A stretch of 64,000 nt of DNA from Verrucomicrobiota bacterium (GTDB taxonomy: Bacteria; Verrucomicrobiota; Verrucomicrobiia; Limisphaerales; VHCN01), in assembly GCA_016871675.1 (NCBI GenBank), contig VHCN01000004.1:24993-88992 (forward strand). Direction: 5' to 3'. Shown in pieces: positions 17,290-25,289 of this stretch (positions are counted from its first letter, which is position 1; every line of letters starts with the position of its first letter). The translations under genes were made by a program, and so were the position numbers. The notes under the pieces are model-generated. The model searched no databases, had not been told where the DNA came from, and was given only the letters and a program-made list of their open reading frames with translations.

Positions 17290-18672
17290 TTACGCGACGT
17301 CGAAAAGTTCCTTCGCGATGTCGAGCCGTTTGCGGGCGACGACGGCCTCGTTCGCCTTGATGGCGAGAATCGTCGCCTCGTAGCCCTCCTTCCATCCGGC
17401 GCCGGGCAGCAGCTTGAGGTCGGCGAGGTATTTCGCGAGCGCGGCCTTGTCGTTGGGATTGAAGGTGGCGACGAAATCCTCGACGGCGCCGCCGACTTCG
17501 TTGGCGTTGGCGAGGAAGTTTTCGAGCGCGAAGTTGATCGGCAGCTCGGTGAAGCTGGTTTCGGCCGCCGCGCTTTCACCGACGGCCGCGAGTTTCGTCG
17601 CGTCCATCACGAGCGCGATGCCGGTTTCCTTGTAGAAGATGTCCTTGCGCGCGTAGACCTCCCAGCCGAGCAGCGGCGCGTCGGTCTCCTTGAACATCCA
17701 CGCCTTCTGGCCGCGGATCATCACGGCCGCGTCGGTCCCGTAAATCATGTCGTAGTCGTTGTCGAAGGAGTTCGCCAGCGTGGCGTCGTAGGTGAAGTGG
17801 ACGCCATTCGGGAATTCAAACACGGCCTGCGCGGTGTCGGCGACATCGCGGCCGTCCGCCCAGTGAACGATGCTGCCAAATCCGGTGATCGCCGCCGGCC
17901 GGCCCCGCAGGAACCACGCCGTCGCGTCGATCTGGTGGATGCCCATCTCGCCGACGAGCCCGAGCGAGAGTTTCTTGTCGAGGCGCCAGTTGATGGCCTT
18001 CACGCGCTCGTCGTTGCCGGAGGTGAACCGCCAGCTCGTCTTCTTGTGCCACTGCGCGTGCGCCGACGCGAACTTGCCGCAGGCCCCCGAGCGGACGAAC
18101 TGCAGCAGGAACAACCGCTGCGGGTCGGAACGCGTCTGGAGGCCGGACTGGAAGTGAACCTTGCCCGCGGCCTTCGCGGCGCCGGCGATCGCGCGCGCAT
18201 CCTCGACCGTGTGCGCGAGCGGGACTTCGCAATAGACGTGTTTGCCGGCGGCGAGCGCGTCGAGCGCGATTTGTTTGTGGAGGTGCGTGGGCGTGGCGAT
18301 GATCACCGCCTGCACGGTCTTGTCCGCGAGGATTTGCCTGTAGTCCTCGACTTGCTTCGCGTCGGGCGCGTTCGGTGCGGAACGGCGGAGCATGGCGGGA
18401 TAATTGTCGCAGATGGCGACGACTCTGGCTTCCTTGCGCCGGTTGAGCGCGGCGAGGAGTTCGCGGCCCCACGTGCCGAGGCCGATGAGCGCGACGTTGA
18501 TGGTGAAGTTGGGCGCCTTGGCGTCGATTCCGCCGGGCTTCTTGGCGTCCTGCGCGCGGAGCTCGACCGCGCCCATCATGCTCATGAGCGCGGCGAACGA
18601 CCCGCCGCGGAGGAAGTCGCGGCGGTTGACATCGGGAGCGGGCGAATCGGCCGGCAGCGGCTGCAAGTTCAT
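17290..18672 (-). CDS. Gfo/Idh/MocA oxidoreductase with Tat leader
   Basis: A 460-residue protein. A twin-arginine leader (VNRRDFLRGGSFAALMSMMG) leads into a Rossmann domain (INVALIGLGTWGRELL). HVYCEVPLAHTVEDAR stands in the place of the usual EKP motif, so the substrate lysine is replaced by V-P. GEMGIHQIDATAWFL gives the C-terminal domain histidine. It is probably an exported NAD(P)-type sugar oxidoreductase or a catalytically altered relative. The ATG overlaps by four bases (ATGA) the stop of the frameshifted small gene upstream, implying translational coupling. Confidence 0.88.
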   Translation of the reverse strand: MNLQPLPADSPAPDVNRRDFLRGGSFAALMSMMGAVELRAQDAKKPGGIDAKAPNFTINVALIGLGTWGRELLAALNRRKEARVVAICDNYPAMLRRSAPNAPDAKQVEDYRQILADKTVQAVIIATPTHLHKQIALDALAAGKHVYCEVPLAHTVEDARAIAGAAKAAGKVHFQSGLQTRSDPQRLFLLQFVRSGACGKFASAHAQWHKKTSWRFTSGNDERVKAINWRLDKKLSLGLVGEMGIHQIDATAWFLRGRPAAITGFGSIVHWADGRDVADTAQAVFEFPNGVHFTYDATLANSFDNDYDMIYGTDAAVMIRGQKAWMFKETDAPLLGWEVYARKDIFYKETGIALVMDATKLAAVGESAAAETSFTELPINFALENFLANANEVGGAVEDFVATFNPNDKAALAKYLADLKLLPGAGWKEGYEATILAIKANEAVVARKRLDIAKELFDVA

Positions 18673-18975
18673 CGTGGCGGGATTGTTGCCAGTGCCCGCG
18701 GATGAACGCGAATGATTTTTTCCACGTCGCGGTCCAGAGGCACGCCGACGAAGTCGAGCGCGTTGCGGATCGCCGGCTGCGTGTTGTCGTCGCCATCCGC
18801 GCCGGGCACCAGCACCCCGAGGTCGATGACCGGGCTGGTGACCGTGGCGGCCAAGGCGCCGCGGGGGCGCGAGGGCGAGTGGCGCGGCGGGCGTGAGCCC
18901 CGCGAGGGACTTGAGCCACTGCGGGCGCGACGGGCGGTTCGGCGCGGCGTCGGGGGCGGTGGATTGTGGATTCAT
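18669..18975 (-). pseudogene. Small secreted protein gene with a frameshift in a C-run
   Basis: From an ATG at 18975 with a GGAGA ribosome site, the frame encodes NPQSTAPDAAPN, then a leader-like segment QWLKSLAGLTPAAPLALA. It is then carried on in another frame as PRGALAATVTSPVIDLG and VLVPGADGDDNTQPAIRNA to a stop at 18669. The switch falls at the five-G run at 18863-18867 (C-run on the coding strand). Joined, the product is about 100 residues with a signal peptide. The stop overlaps the Gfo/Idh start as ATGA, which argues that this frame was translated. It is either a true frameshift or a sequencing error. The family is not recognised. Confidence 0.5.
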
Positions 18976-19066
18976 GGCGGGTGTCTCCTTCGTTTCCGTC
19001 GGGCGTTGGTTGCGTTGCGCCCGCGGCCCTTGCCAAATCCGCCACCCGGCGCACAATCTCCTCGCA

Positions 19067-20029
19067 ATGAACCGCGCCTTGGCCACCGCAGTCTTGGTTT
19101 CCACGCTTGCCGCGCTCGCGTCCGCGTGTCGCGACGCCACGCCAGCAGCAGCGACACAACCGCCGGCCGCTGCATTGACGAACGCGCCCGCCGCTTCGAC
19201 CCTTCACACAAACGCCGCGTCCTCGAACAAGGTTTTCACCGTCAAGGGCATCGTGGATCACCTCAAGGAAAACGGCCGCATCGCCGTCATCAAGCACGAA
19301 GCCATCCCGGATTACATGGAGGCGATGACGATGCCCTTCACCGTGAAGGAGCCCGCCGACCTGCGGAACCTGTTGCCGGGCGCGACGGTGCTTTTCCGCC
19401 TCGTGGTCACGGAGGACGACAGTTGGATTCAGGATGTTGCGCTGCTTGGCGGGAGCAAGCTGCCCGAGACGCCCGCGCTCAAGTCCTTCCGGCTCGTTCG
19501 GGATGTCGAGCCCCTGAAAGTCGGCGACGCGATGCCGGACTACCGCTTCACCAACGAACTCGGCCGCGCGGTGAGTTTCGCGGACTACAAGGGCCGGCCG
19601 TATGCGTTCTCGTTCATCTTCACGCGCTGCCCGCTGCCGGATTTCTGCCCGCGGATGAACCAGAATTTCTCGAAGGCGCTCACGCAATTGAAAGCCGGAC
19701 CGGCCGCGCCGACCAACGTCCATCTCTTCTCGATTTCGTTCGACGTGGGCTTCGACTCGCCGGCCGTGCTGCTCAACTACGCGCGCCGCCACTCCGGCTA
19801 CGACCCGCAGCAATGGAGTTTCCTCACCGGCGCGCTCATCGACATCGACGCGGTCACCGAGCAGTTCGGCCTCGTGTTCCGGCGCGAATCGGGACGGATC
19901 GATTTCGACCACAACCTCCGGACGGTCGTGGTGAACTCCGCGGGAAAAATCCAGGCGATCCTCATCGGCAACACGTGGAAGCCCGACGAACTTGTGTCGG
20001 AGCTTGTGAAAGCCGCAGCGGTGAAGTAG
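19067..20029 (+). CDS. CusF-like copper-binding domain fused to SCO1/SenC domain, lipoprotein
   Basis: A 320-residue envelope protein. Lipobox LASAC puts the acylated cysteine at residue 21. Residues 56-125 form a CusF/PCu(A)C-like copper domain with the methionine motif MEAMTMPFTV. Residues 150-320 are a SCO thioredoxin fold. The copper/redox cysteines are C188 and C194 (TRCPLPDFCPRM), a CX5C spacing instead of the usual CX3C. FDHNLRTVVV supplies the candidate histidine ligand. It would deliver copper to an oxidase CuA site or act as a copper-linked thiol reductase. The start at 19067 gives a proper lipoprotein signal. The gene ends 6 bases from the convergent greA-like gene. Confidence 0.87.
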   Translation: MNRALATAVLVSTLAALASACRDATPAAATQPPAAALTNAPAASTLHTNAASSNKVFTVKGIVDHLKENGRIAVIKHEAIPDYMEAMTMPFTVKEPADLRNLLPGATVLFRLVVTEDDSWIQDVALLGGSKLPETPALKSFRLVRDVEPLKVGDAMPDYRFTNELGRAVSFADYKGRPYAFSFIFTRCPLPDFCPRMNQNFSKALTQLKAGPAAPTNVHLFSISFDVGFDSPAVLLNYARRHSGYDPQQWSFLTGALIDIDAVTEQFGLVFRRESGRIDFDHNLRTVVVNSAGKIQAILIGNTWKPDELVSELVKAAAVK

Positions 20030-20035
20030 CAGGAC

Positions 20036-21913
20036 CTACACGCTGGCGACCGGCTCGACGGGCGTCTCCGCGACGGGCGTCTCCGCGGCGGGCGCGGCGG
20101 GCGGGATCACCACCTCGATGTGCTCGATGCGGTAGCGCTTCTTCGCGCCGTCGAGTTCGAAGTCCACTTCATCGCCAACGCGGTGGTTGAGGAGGGCCTG
20201 CGCCAGCGGGCTCAGGTAGCTGACGATGCCATGCTCTGCATCGAAGTCCCACGCGCCCATCAACGCGTAAGTCTCCGCCTGCTGTGTGTTCAGGTCGGTG
20301 ACGCGCACCCGCGTGCCGATGCCCGCCGCGTCGGCGCGGGCGTCCGTGAAGTCCGTGCCGCGGGCGCGGCCAAGCTGGTTCTCCAATTCGTGCTTCCGGC
20401 GCATGAGGACCTTCTGCATTTCCTTGGCGGCCTTGTATTCGTGGTTCTCGCGCAAGTCGCCGTAGCTCCGGGCGATGGCGATGTCCTTCGAATTCGCCGG
20501 GATCTTTTTTTGCACCAGCTCGGTGTATTCGTTGCGGCGCCGGTCGAGGCTGTTCCATGAGACAACGAACGCGGCGTCCTGCTTGGTGTGCTCGCCGCTG
20601 ATGAGCGGCTGGATCACCGGATAGGCCTTGACGATGCGCGCGAGCAGCGAACGCTTGTCCATGTCATCAAAGCTCGGCGAATGCTGCAGCGCGCGCGTGA
20701 GGTCCTTGATGACCTCGATGTCCGCGGACTCGATAAGTTCCACGAGCAACTCCTGGTCGCTCATGATGAAGTCGCGCAGCCGGTTGGACTTCTTCTCGTT
20801 GAACTGGTCGCGCTCGATCGCCGTGACCATCGCACGGAAAACTTCCGGCCCGAGGATGTCCGCAAACGTGTCGGATCGCTCCTTGGCGAGCCAGAGCAGC
20901 AACTCGCTGCTCGCCTGGTGCTGGCTGATGAGCCGCGCCAGGCGGTCCTTGAGCGACTGCAACAAGCCGTCCGCGTTGAGTGCGTTGACGCATTCGCTGC
21001 ACGTCTTGGCGGAGACGTTGTTGAGCAGGTCGAGCACGGCGTCGACCCAGCCGGGGTTCGCGGTGCGGATGGCTTGCAGCGCTCGCTTGTGCTTCGCCGC
21101 GGGGAGTTGGTCCAGCAACTGCGTAAGCCGCGGGTTCTGCCGAAGGATCGAATCGGAGGTGACCTCTCCGGCCACGGGCTGCTGCCCGGCCGCGCCGCGC
21201 AGGTCGTCGCGCATGAACACCGCCTCGAGCGCGAGCGCGGGTTGCGTGCGCTGGTGCGACACGATCTCGGTGTTCAGCAACGCAACCGCCTCGTTCACGG
21301 ACGCCGCGCGGTCTGCGAGATCCGGCACGCCCTTGAGCAACTCGGCCGCGACCACGAGCCGCGCCTTCAAGCCCTTCGCCCCGCGGAATTCGCCCATGAG
21401 GCGGTCCTGCACCGACACTTCGGCGGCCTGATAGGTGACCGGGTCGGTCTTCTTCAGCGGCACGACGAAATGGCCGTCCTTCTTCATCTCGCGTTTCGCG
21501 ACTTCGAGCCACTTCTTGTAGTCCGAGGTGATCACATCCGGCACGAGCACCTGCTGGATTTGCTCGAGCGTGGCCTTGCCGCCGAAGCTCTCGATCACGA
21601 GCTTGATCAAGTCGAGGTGATGCAGCGCGGCCATCTGCCGCAACGCGCCGAGGTCGGCGGCCTTGCGCGCGAGGATGTGCTCGCGCGGGATGGCCTTGAG
21701 CGACTCCGCCGCGAAGGTCAGGTCCATCGAGTGGCCCGGCTTGGTCTGGAAATCGATGGTGAACCGCGCGAACACCGTGTCCACCGTGGTGATTTTCCCG
21801 AATCCCCAGCTCCGGTGCATGCAATAGCTGCCCCGGGCGAGCACCACCAGCGGGTCGATGTGCTTGGTGTTGATCTTCCCGGCGGCGGCAAGTTTCTCAA
21901 ACTCTTCTCTCAT
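20036..21913 (-). CDS. Long GreA/GreB-type transcription elongation factor
   Basis: A 625-residue protein. Residues from about 451 to 605 form a GreA: N-terminal coiled coil with the acidic-tip segment ARSYGDLRENHEYKAAKE (GDLREN at 485-490), then the FKBP-like C-terminal domain (GTRVRVTDLNTQQAETYALM, SYLSPLAQALLNHRVGDEV). It would rescue backtracked RNA polymerase by stimulating transcript cleavage. The preceding 450 residues are a helical extension starting with a beta domain (ARGSYCMHRSWGFGKITTVD). Ordinary GreA is about 158 residues. A similarly long GreA is known in Chlamydiae, so this is a PVC trait. The tail is repetitive (ETPVAETPVEPV). Confidence 0.88.
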   Translation of the reverse strand: MREEFEKLAAAGKINTKHIDPLVVLARGSYCMHRSWGFGKITTVDTVFARFTIDFQTKPGHSMDLTFAAESLKAIPREHILARKAADLGALRQMAALHHLDLIKLVIESFGGKATLEQIQQVLVPDVITSDYKKWLEVAKREMKKDGHFVVPLKKTDPVTYQAAEVSVQDRLMGEFRGAKGLKARLVVAAELLKGVPDLADRAASVNEAVALLNTEIVSHQRTQPALALEAVFMRDDLRGAAGQQPVAGEVTSDSILRQNPRLTQLLDQLPAAKHKRALQAIRTANPGWVDAVLDLLNNVSAKTCSECVNALNADGLLQSLKDRLARLISQHQASSELLLWLAKERSDTFADILGPEVFRAMVTAIERDQFNEKKSNRLRDFIMSDQELLVELIESADIEVIKDLTRALQHSPSFDDMDKRSLLARIVKAYPVIQPLISGEHTKQDAAFVVSWNSLDRRRNEYTELVQKKIPANSKDIAIARSYGDLRENHEYKAAKEMQKVLMRRKHELENQLGRARGTDFTDARADAAGIGTRVRVTDLNTQQAETYALMGAWDFDAEHGIVSYLSPLAQALLNHRVGDEVDFELDGAKKRYRIEHIEVVIPPAAPAAETPVAETPVEPVASV

Positions 21914-21959
21914 AACGTCCTGTTTTCCTCGCGCCCCTCATGGGGTTCGCTATTCTTAG

Positions 21960-23327
21960 GTGGTGCCGTTTCAAATACCAAGAGAAAATCCGGAATCGCG
22001 CCGCGCTCCCGCACCGCCCGCGCGTCCGTCCCCGCGGCAACTCGCCTTCGAGGTGCTCGTCGAGCGCGAGCGCGGGACGGACTTCACCGAGGACCTGCTC
22101 GAGGACGCCCTCGATTGCGCCCGGCTCGCCCCGCAAGACCGCGCGCTGTGCCAGGAACTCGTCTTCGGCATCGTCCGCTGGCAGGCCGCGCTCGACTGGC
22201 TCATCGCGCACAAGACGCAGGGCCGCCGCCAGCTCCTTCCCGTGCGCGTCATCCTCCGGCTCGGCATCTATCAACTCTTCTGGCTCGACCGCATCCCGCA
22301 GCACGCCGCCGTGAGCGAGAGCGTCGAACTCGCCCGATCCAACGACCTCGAGCCGCAAGCCAGCTTCGTCAACGCCGTCCTCCGCACCTTCACGCGCGAG
22401 ATCGAACCCACGCGCCTTGCGCTCGACGACCTCAAGGCCCGCGAGCCCCACCTCGGCTGGTCGCACCCCGCATGGCTCGTCCGCCGCTGGCTCGCGCGGT
22501 GGAGCGCGGACGATTGCGCCCGCCTCTTCGCATGGAACAATTCCCCGCCTCCAACGTTTGCCCGTGTCAACACCCTCAGGTGCGACCCCGGCACGCTGCT
22601 CGAAAAATGGCGACACGAAGGCGTCGAATACGACTTTGTCCGCCGCGACTGGGTGCGCGAGAACTTCCTCTTCAAACTCAAGTCCCACCCGCCGCTTGGC
22701 CGGCTCGAGAGTTTTCTCACCGGGTGCTTCTACGTGCAGGACCCGAGCACGCTCCTCGCCGTCACCGAGCTCGCGCCGCAGTCCGGCGAAACCATCCTCG
22801 ACCTCGGCGCCGCGCCCGGCGGCAAGACCACCGTCATCGCCGCGCGGATGAACAACGCTGGGCGCATCTTCGCCGTGGATGACTCGCCCGCGCGCATCAG
22901 GTTGCTCAACGACAACTGCCGACGCGCCGGCATCAACTGTGTCGAGACGACCTCCGATCCCACGACCGCCACGTGGATCGCCCGCCACGGCTTGTTCCAC
23001 CGCGCGCTCGTGGACGCGCCGTGCTCGAACACCGGCGTCCTGCGCCGGCGCGTGGACCTTCGCTGGCGTCTCACCGAGGCCGACCTCTCGATCCTTCGCG
23101 CGACGCAGCTCGAACTGCTCACGCGCGCCGCCTCGTGCCTCAAGCCCGGCGGCACACTCATCTACAGCACGTGCAGCCTCGAGCCCGACGAAAACTCCGA
23201 GGTTGTGAACGAGTTTCTCTCCGCGCACAAGGAGTTCACGCTCGAACGCGAGCGGGAGTTGCTGCCCTTCCGCGACGAGACCGACGGAGCCTACGTAGCG
23301 ACGCTCCGGCGCCGTGGAGGCGGGTAG
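21960..23327 (+). CDS. rsmB: 16S rRNA (cytosine-C5)-methyltransferase RsmB
   Basis: A 455-residue protein of usual RsmB length. The N-terminal NusB-like domain (residues 25-160: RQLAFEVLVERERG, VVF-type GIVRWQAALDWLI, NAVLRTFTRE) is followed by a Rossmann methyltransferase. ILDLGAAPGGKTT is motif I, VDAPCSNTGVLRRR carries one active cysteine, and YSTCSLEPDENSE the other. It makes m5C967 in 16S rRNA. The start is GTG at 21960 (another GTG follows at once). Only 46 bases separate it from the divergent greA-like gene, so both promoters must lie in that short gap. Confidence 0.93.
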   Translation: MVPFQIPRENPESRRAPAPPARPSPRQLAFEVLVERERGTDFTEDLLEDALDCARLAPQDRALCQELVFGIVRWQAALDWLIAHKTQGRRQLLPVRVILRLGIYQLFWLDRIPQHAAVSESVELARSNDLEPQASFVNAVLRTFTREIEPTRLALDDLKAREPHLGWSHPAWLVRRWLARWSADDCARLFAWNNSPPPTFARVNTLRCDPGTLLEKWRHEGVEYDFVRRDWVRENFLFKLKSHPPLGRLESFLTGCFYVQDPSTLLAVTELAPQSGETILDLGAAPGGKTTVIAARMNNAGRIFAVDDSPARIRLLNDNCRRAGINCVETTSDPTTATWIARHGLFHRALVDAPCSNTGVLRRRVDLRWRLTEADLSILRATQLELLTRAASCLKPGGTLIYSTCSLEPDENSEVVNEFLSAHKEFTLERERELLPFRDETDGAYVATLRRRGGG

Positions 23328-23415
23328 CCGGCGGGTTCCGAGCGCACTTTGCACTGCGTTGCCAGTGCGGCGCGGCGACACCGCGTCCGCCAAGGCACCG
23401 TGCGTTCAAAAGATT

Positions 23416-24750
23416 TCACCTCCACTGCGACCACCACTCTTCGAATGACTCACGCTCACGCGCGACGACGATCTTGCCGTCTTCGTGCCAGAGCACCGCG
23501 GCAAGCCCGTGCGAAAAACGTGTCTCCCACGGCACATGATACGCGCCCGCCTCCATCCACACCAGGTGATCGCCCGCGCGCAACGTGTCCGGCAACTCGA
23601 ACCGCCCGAGTTGATCGAACGCCATGCACGTCGGTCCGTGCACCGCCGTGGGCACGCGCTTGCCGCGCCGGTTCGGAAGCGTGAACACGCGATGCCGCTC
23701 CCAGTTTGACACGAGCGCGCTCAACGTGCGCCCGCCGTCGCAGATGAGCTGGCGAACCCCGCCGCGCTCCTTCACGTCGAGCACCTGCACCACCAGCACC
23801 CCCGAACGCGCGAGCACGAACCTCCCGTTCTCCAGCCACAACTCGCGCAAGCCGGGAAACAACGGCAGCGTGCGCTGAAACACCGCCGCGAGTTCGCGCA
23901 GGTCGAACCTCGCTCCGAACGCCCTCCCGTCGTGCGCCCAAGTAAACGGCGGGGGCAACCCGCCACCGCCGTCGAGATGCAACGGCTGGAATTTCGCCGC
24001 GCGGCAGACTTCCGCCGCCTCGCGAATGGCGCGCTCGTAAGTGCCCGCCCCCGCCACGTTCGTGCGCAGGTGAAAGTGCAGTGTCTCCGCTTCAACGCTT
24101 GAACGCTTCAACGCTTCGACGGCCTTGACCAGTTCCGCCCGCTCCATCCCGAACTGCGTCGGCCACTTCGGATTCTCCGGGTCGTGTTCGAGGCTCGTGC
24201 GCAAGCGGACGCCGCAACGCCAGCGGTGTTGCTTCGCGAGCGGAAGCAGCGCCTTGAGTTCGGCGGGCGAGTCGAAGTTCACCCGCAGCCGCGGCGCGGC
24301 GTGTCGCGGGAGCCAGTGATGCTTCGCCGGGCCGTTGAGGAGAATCTGGTCCGTTTCGAATCCCTCGCGTCGCGCCGCAAGATACTCGAACTCGCTCACG
24401 ACCTCGATGGGCCGGCCCTGTTTGCGCCACCAACGCAGCAGCGGCGCGACCGGCTGCGTCTTGCACGAAAGCCAGTGGCGGACAGGGAGCGCACGCGCCT
24501 CGCGTGCGACGGCCGGCGCCTCGCCGACCGTTTTGCCGCGGCGAGACGCCGTGGTGTGCAAGCCGGAGGCTTGCGCTCCCCTGCGTGCTTCCGGCCCGAG
24601 CACGCGCAGTTCGTCGAGCGCCTCCCGCACGGGGCCGGCGGAAAAGAGATAGAACGGTGTCGCTTGAGACGAGACCACGCTTGCAGCCAGTGTGCGCCAG
24701 AAGCGGACTTGGGGATCAACGGTCGCGCCAGTCTCCCTGTCGCGATTCAT
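23416..24750 (-). CDS. Fold-III PLP decarboxylase (Orn/Lys/Arg/DAP type) carrying a palindromic insert
   Basis: A 444-residue alanine-racemase-fold PLP enzyme. The cofactor lysine is K97 in HWLSCKTQPVAP. EVVSEFEYLAA and ILLNGPAKHHWL follow. The glycine-rich phosphate loop is HLDGGGGLPPP. The active-site cysteine segment is HGPTCMAFDQLG, and EAGAYHVPWETRFSHG closes the barrel. Residues 57-89, between LDELRVLGPE and HWLSCK, are foreign to the family and correspond to a 99-base palindromic element. The substrate is undetermined. The start at 24750 overlaps the upstream stop (ATGA). It forms an operon with the membrane protein and radical SAM genes upstream. Confidence 0.82.
   Translation of the reverse strand: MNRDRETGATVDPQVRFWRTLAASVVSSQATPFYLFSAGPVREALDELRVLGPEARRGAQASGLHTTASRRGKTVGEAPAVAREARALPVRHWLSCKTQPVAPLLRWWRKQGRPIEVVSEFEYLAARREGFETDQILLNGPAKHHWLPRHAAPRLRVNFDSPAELKALLPLAKQHRWRCGVRLRTSLEHDPENPKWPTQFGMERAELVKAVEALKRSSVEAETLHFHLRTNVAGAGTYERAIREAAEVCRAAKFQPLHLDGGGGLPPPFTWAHDGRAFGARFDLRELAAVFQRTLPLFPGLRELWLENGRFVLARSGVLVVQVLDVKERGGVRQLICDGGRTLSALVSNWERHRVFTLPNRRGKRVPTAVHGPTCMAFDQLGRFELPDTLRAGDHLVWMEAGAYHVPWETRFSHGLAAVLWHEDGKIVVARERESFEEWWSQWR
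24484..24582. repeat. 99-base palindromic element inside the PLP decarboxylase gene
   Basis: Outer inverted ends AGGGAGCGCA and TGCGCTCCCCT enclose three internal hairpins: GCACGCG/CGCGTGC, GGCGCCTCGCCG with CGGCGAGACGCC (11 of 12), and GCAAGCC/GGCTTGC. The length is a multiple of three and the frame stays open across it. The translated segment adds 33 arginine/alanine-rich residues to the protein. It resembles REP- or RPE-type mobile palindromes. No second copy was noticed in the window. Confidence 0.65.
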
Positions 24751-25289
24751 GGCGCGAGAACAAGGTTCTTCGCGCTCGCGCGGTCCCTTTGAAGGATGAC
24801 GAAAGACATCCAAAGCGAACTGCCGGGCGGTGGTGGCTTGCTGCATGCGATGTTGATTGCGTAAGCGCGACCCGGCTTGAGCAGGTTGACGAGCCTGGGC
24901 CCGGTTGGTGAATTGTTCAAAATCCATGCGTTTGGCAACCGGTGCCTTTGAAGCCAGTTGCGTTGCTGTGCAGCAGGCACCTCGAACTCAGAGACCAATC
25001 TCGTGCCCTCAAGGACACGCCCCGTTCCCGAAAACAATCTGCCGGGCTTTGGGTCTGATTGCGGTGATTGCACTGAAGCTTCAGGAATCCCCAGCACGAA
25101 GTGGAAGGTTCGCGCCGGTGGCATTCGGAAGGACGCGACGAAGCTGCCAGAAGAAGTGACCGCCAACTTTTCCGGCAAGACCAAATGTGCGTGGTCGTAT
25201 GCCAGCTTGAACCAGGCGCACGCAGCCAAGAGCAAACCACCGACGACAAGCGTCGGAGCATGCTTGCGAAGTTTGGCGCCGGCTTGCAT
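24747..25289 (-). CDS. Hypothetical membrane-anchored protein
   Basis: A 180-residue protein with a single N-terminal membrane anchor (APTLVVGGLLLAACAWFKLAY). The soluble region is beta-rich and includes SFVASFRMPPARTFHFVLGIPE and a late RLVNLLKPGRAYAINIACS. GC content is lower than most neighbours. Its ATG overlaps the radical SAM stop (TGATG) and its stop overlaps the decarboxylase start (ATGA), so it is translationally tied to both. An alternative GTG start lies one codon upstream. I do not recognise the family; membrane location with the soluble part outside is inferred. Confidence 0.7.
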   Translation of the reverse strand: MQAGAKLRKHAPTLVVGGLLLAACAWFKLAYDHAHLVLPEKLAVTSSGSFVASFRMPPARTFHFVLGIPEASVQSPQSDPKPGRLFSGTGRVLEGTRLVSEFEVPAAQQRNWLQRHRLPNAWILNNSPTGPRLVNLLKPGRAYAINIACSKPPPPGSSLWMSFVILQRDRASAKNLVLAP

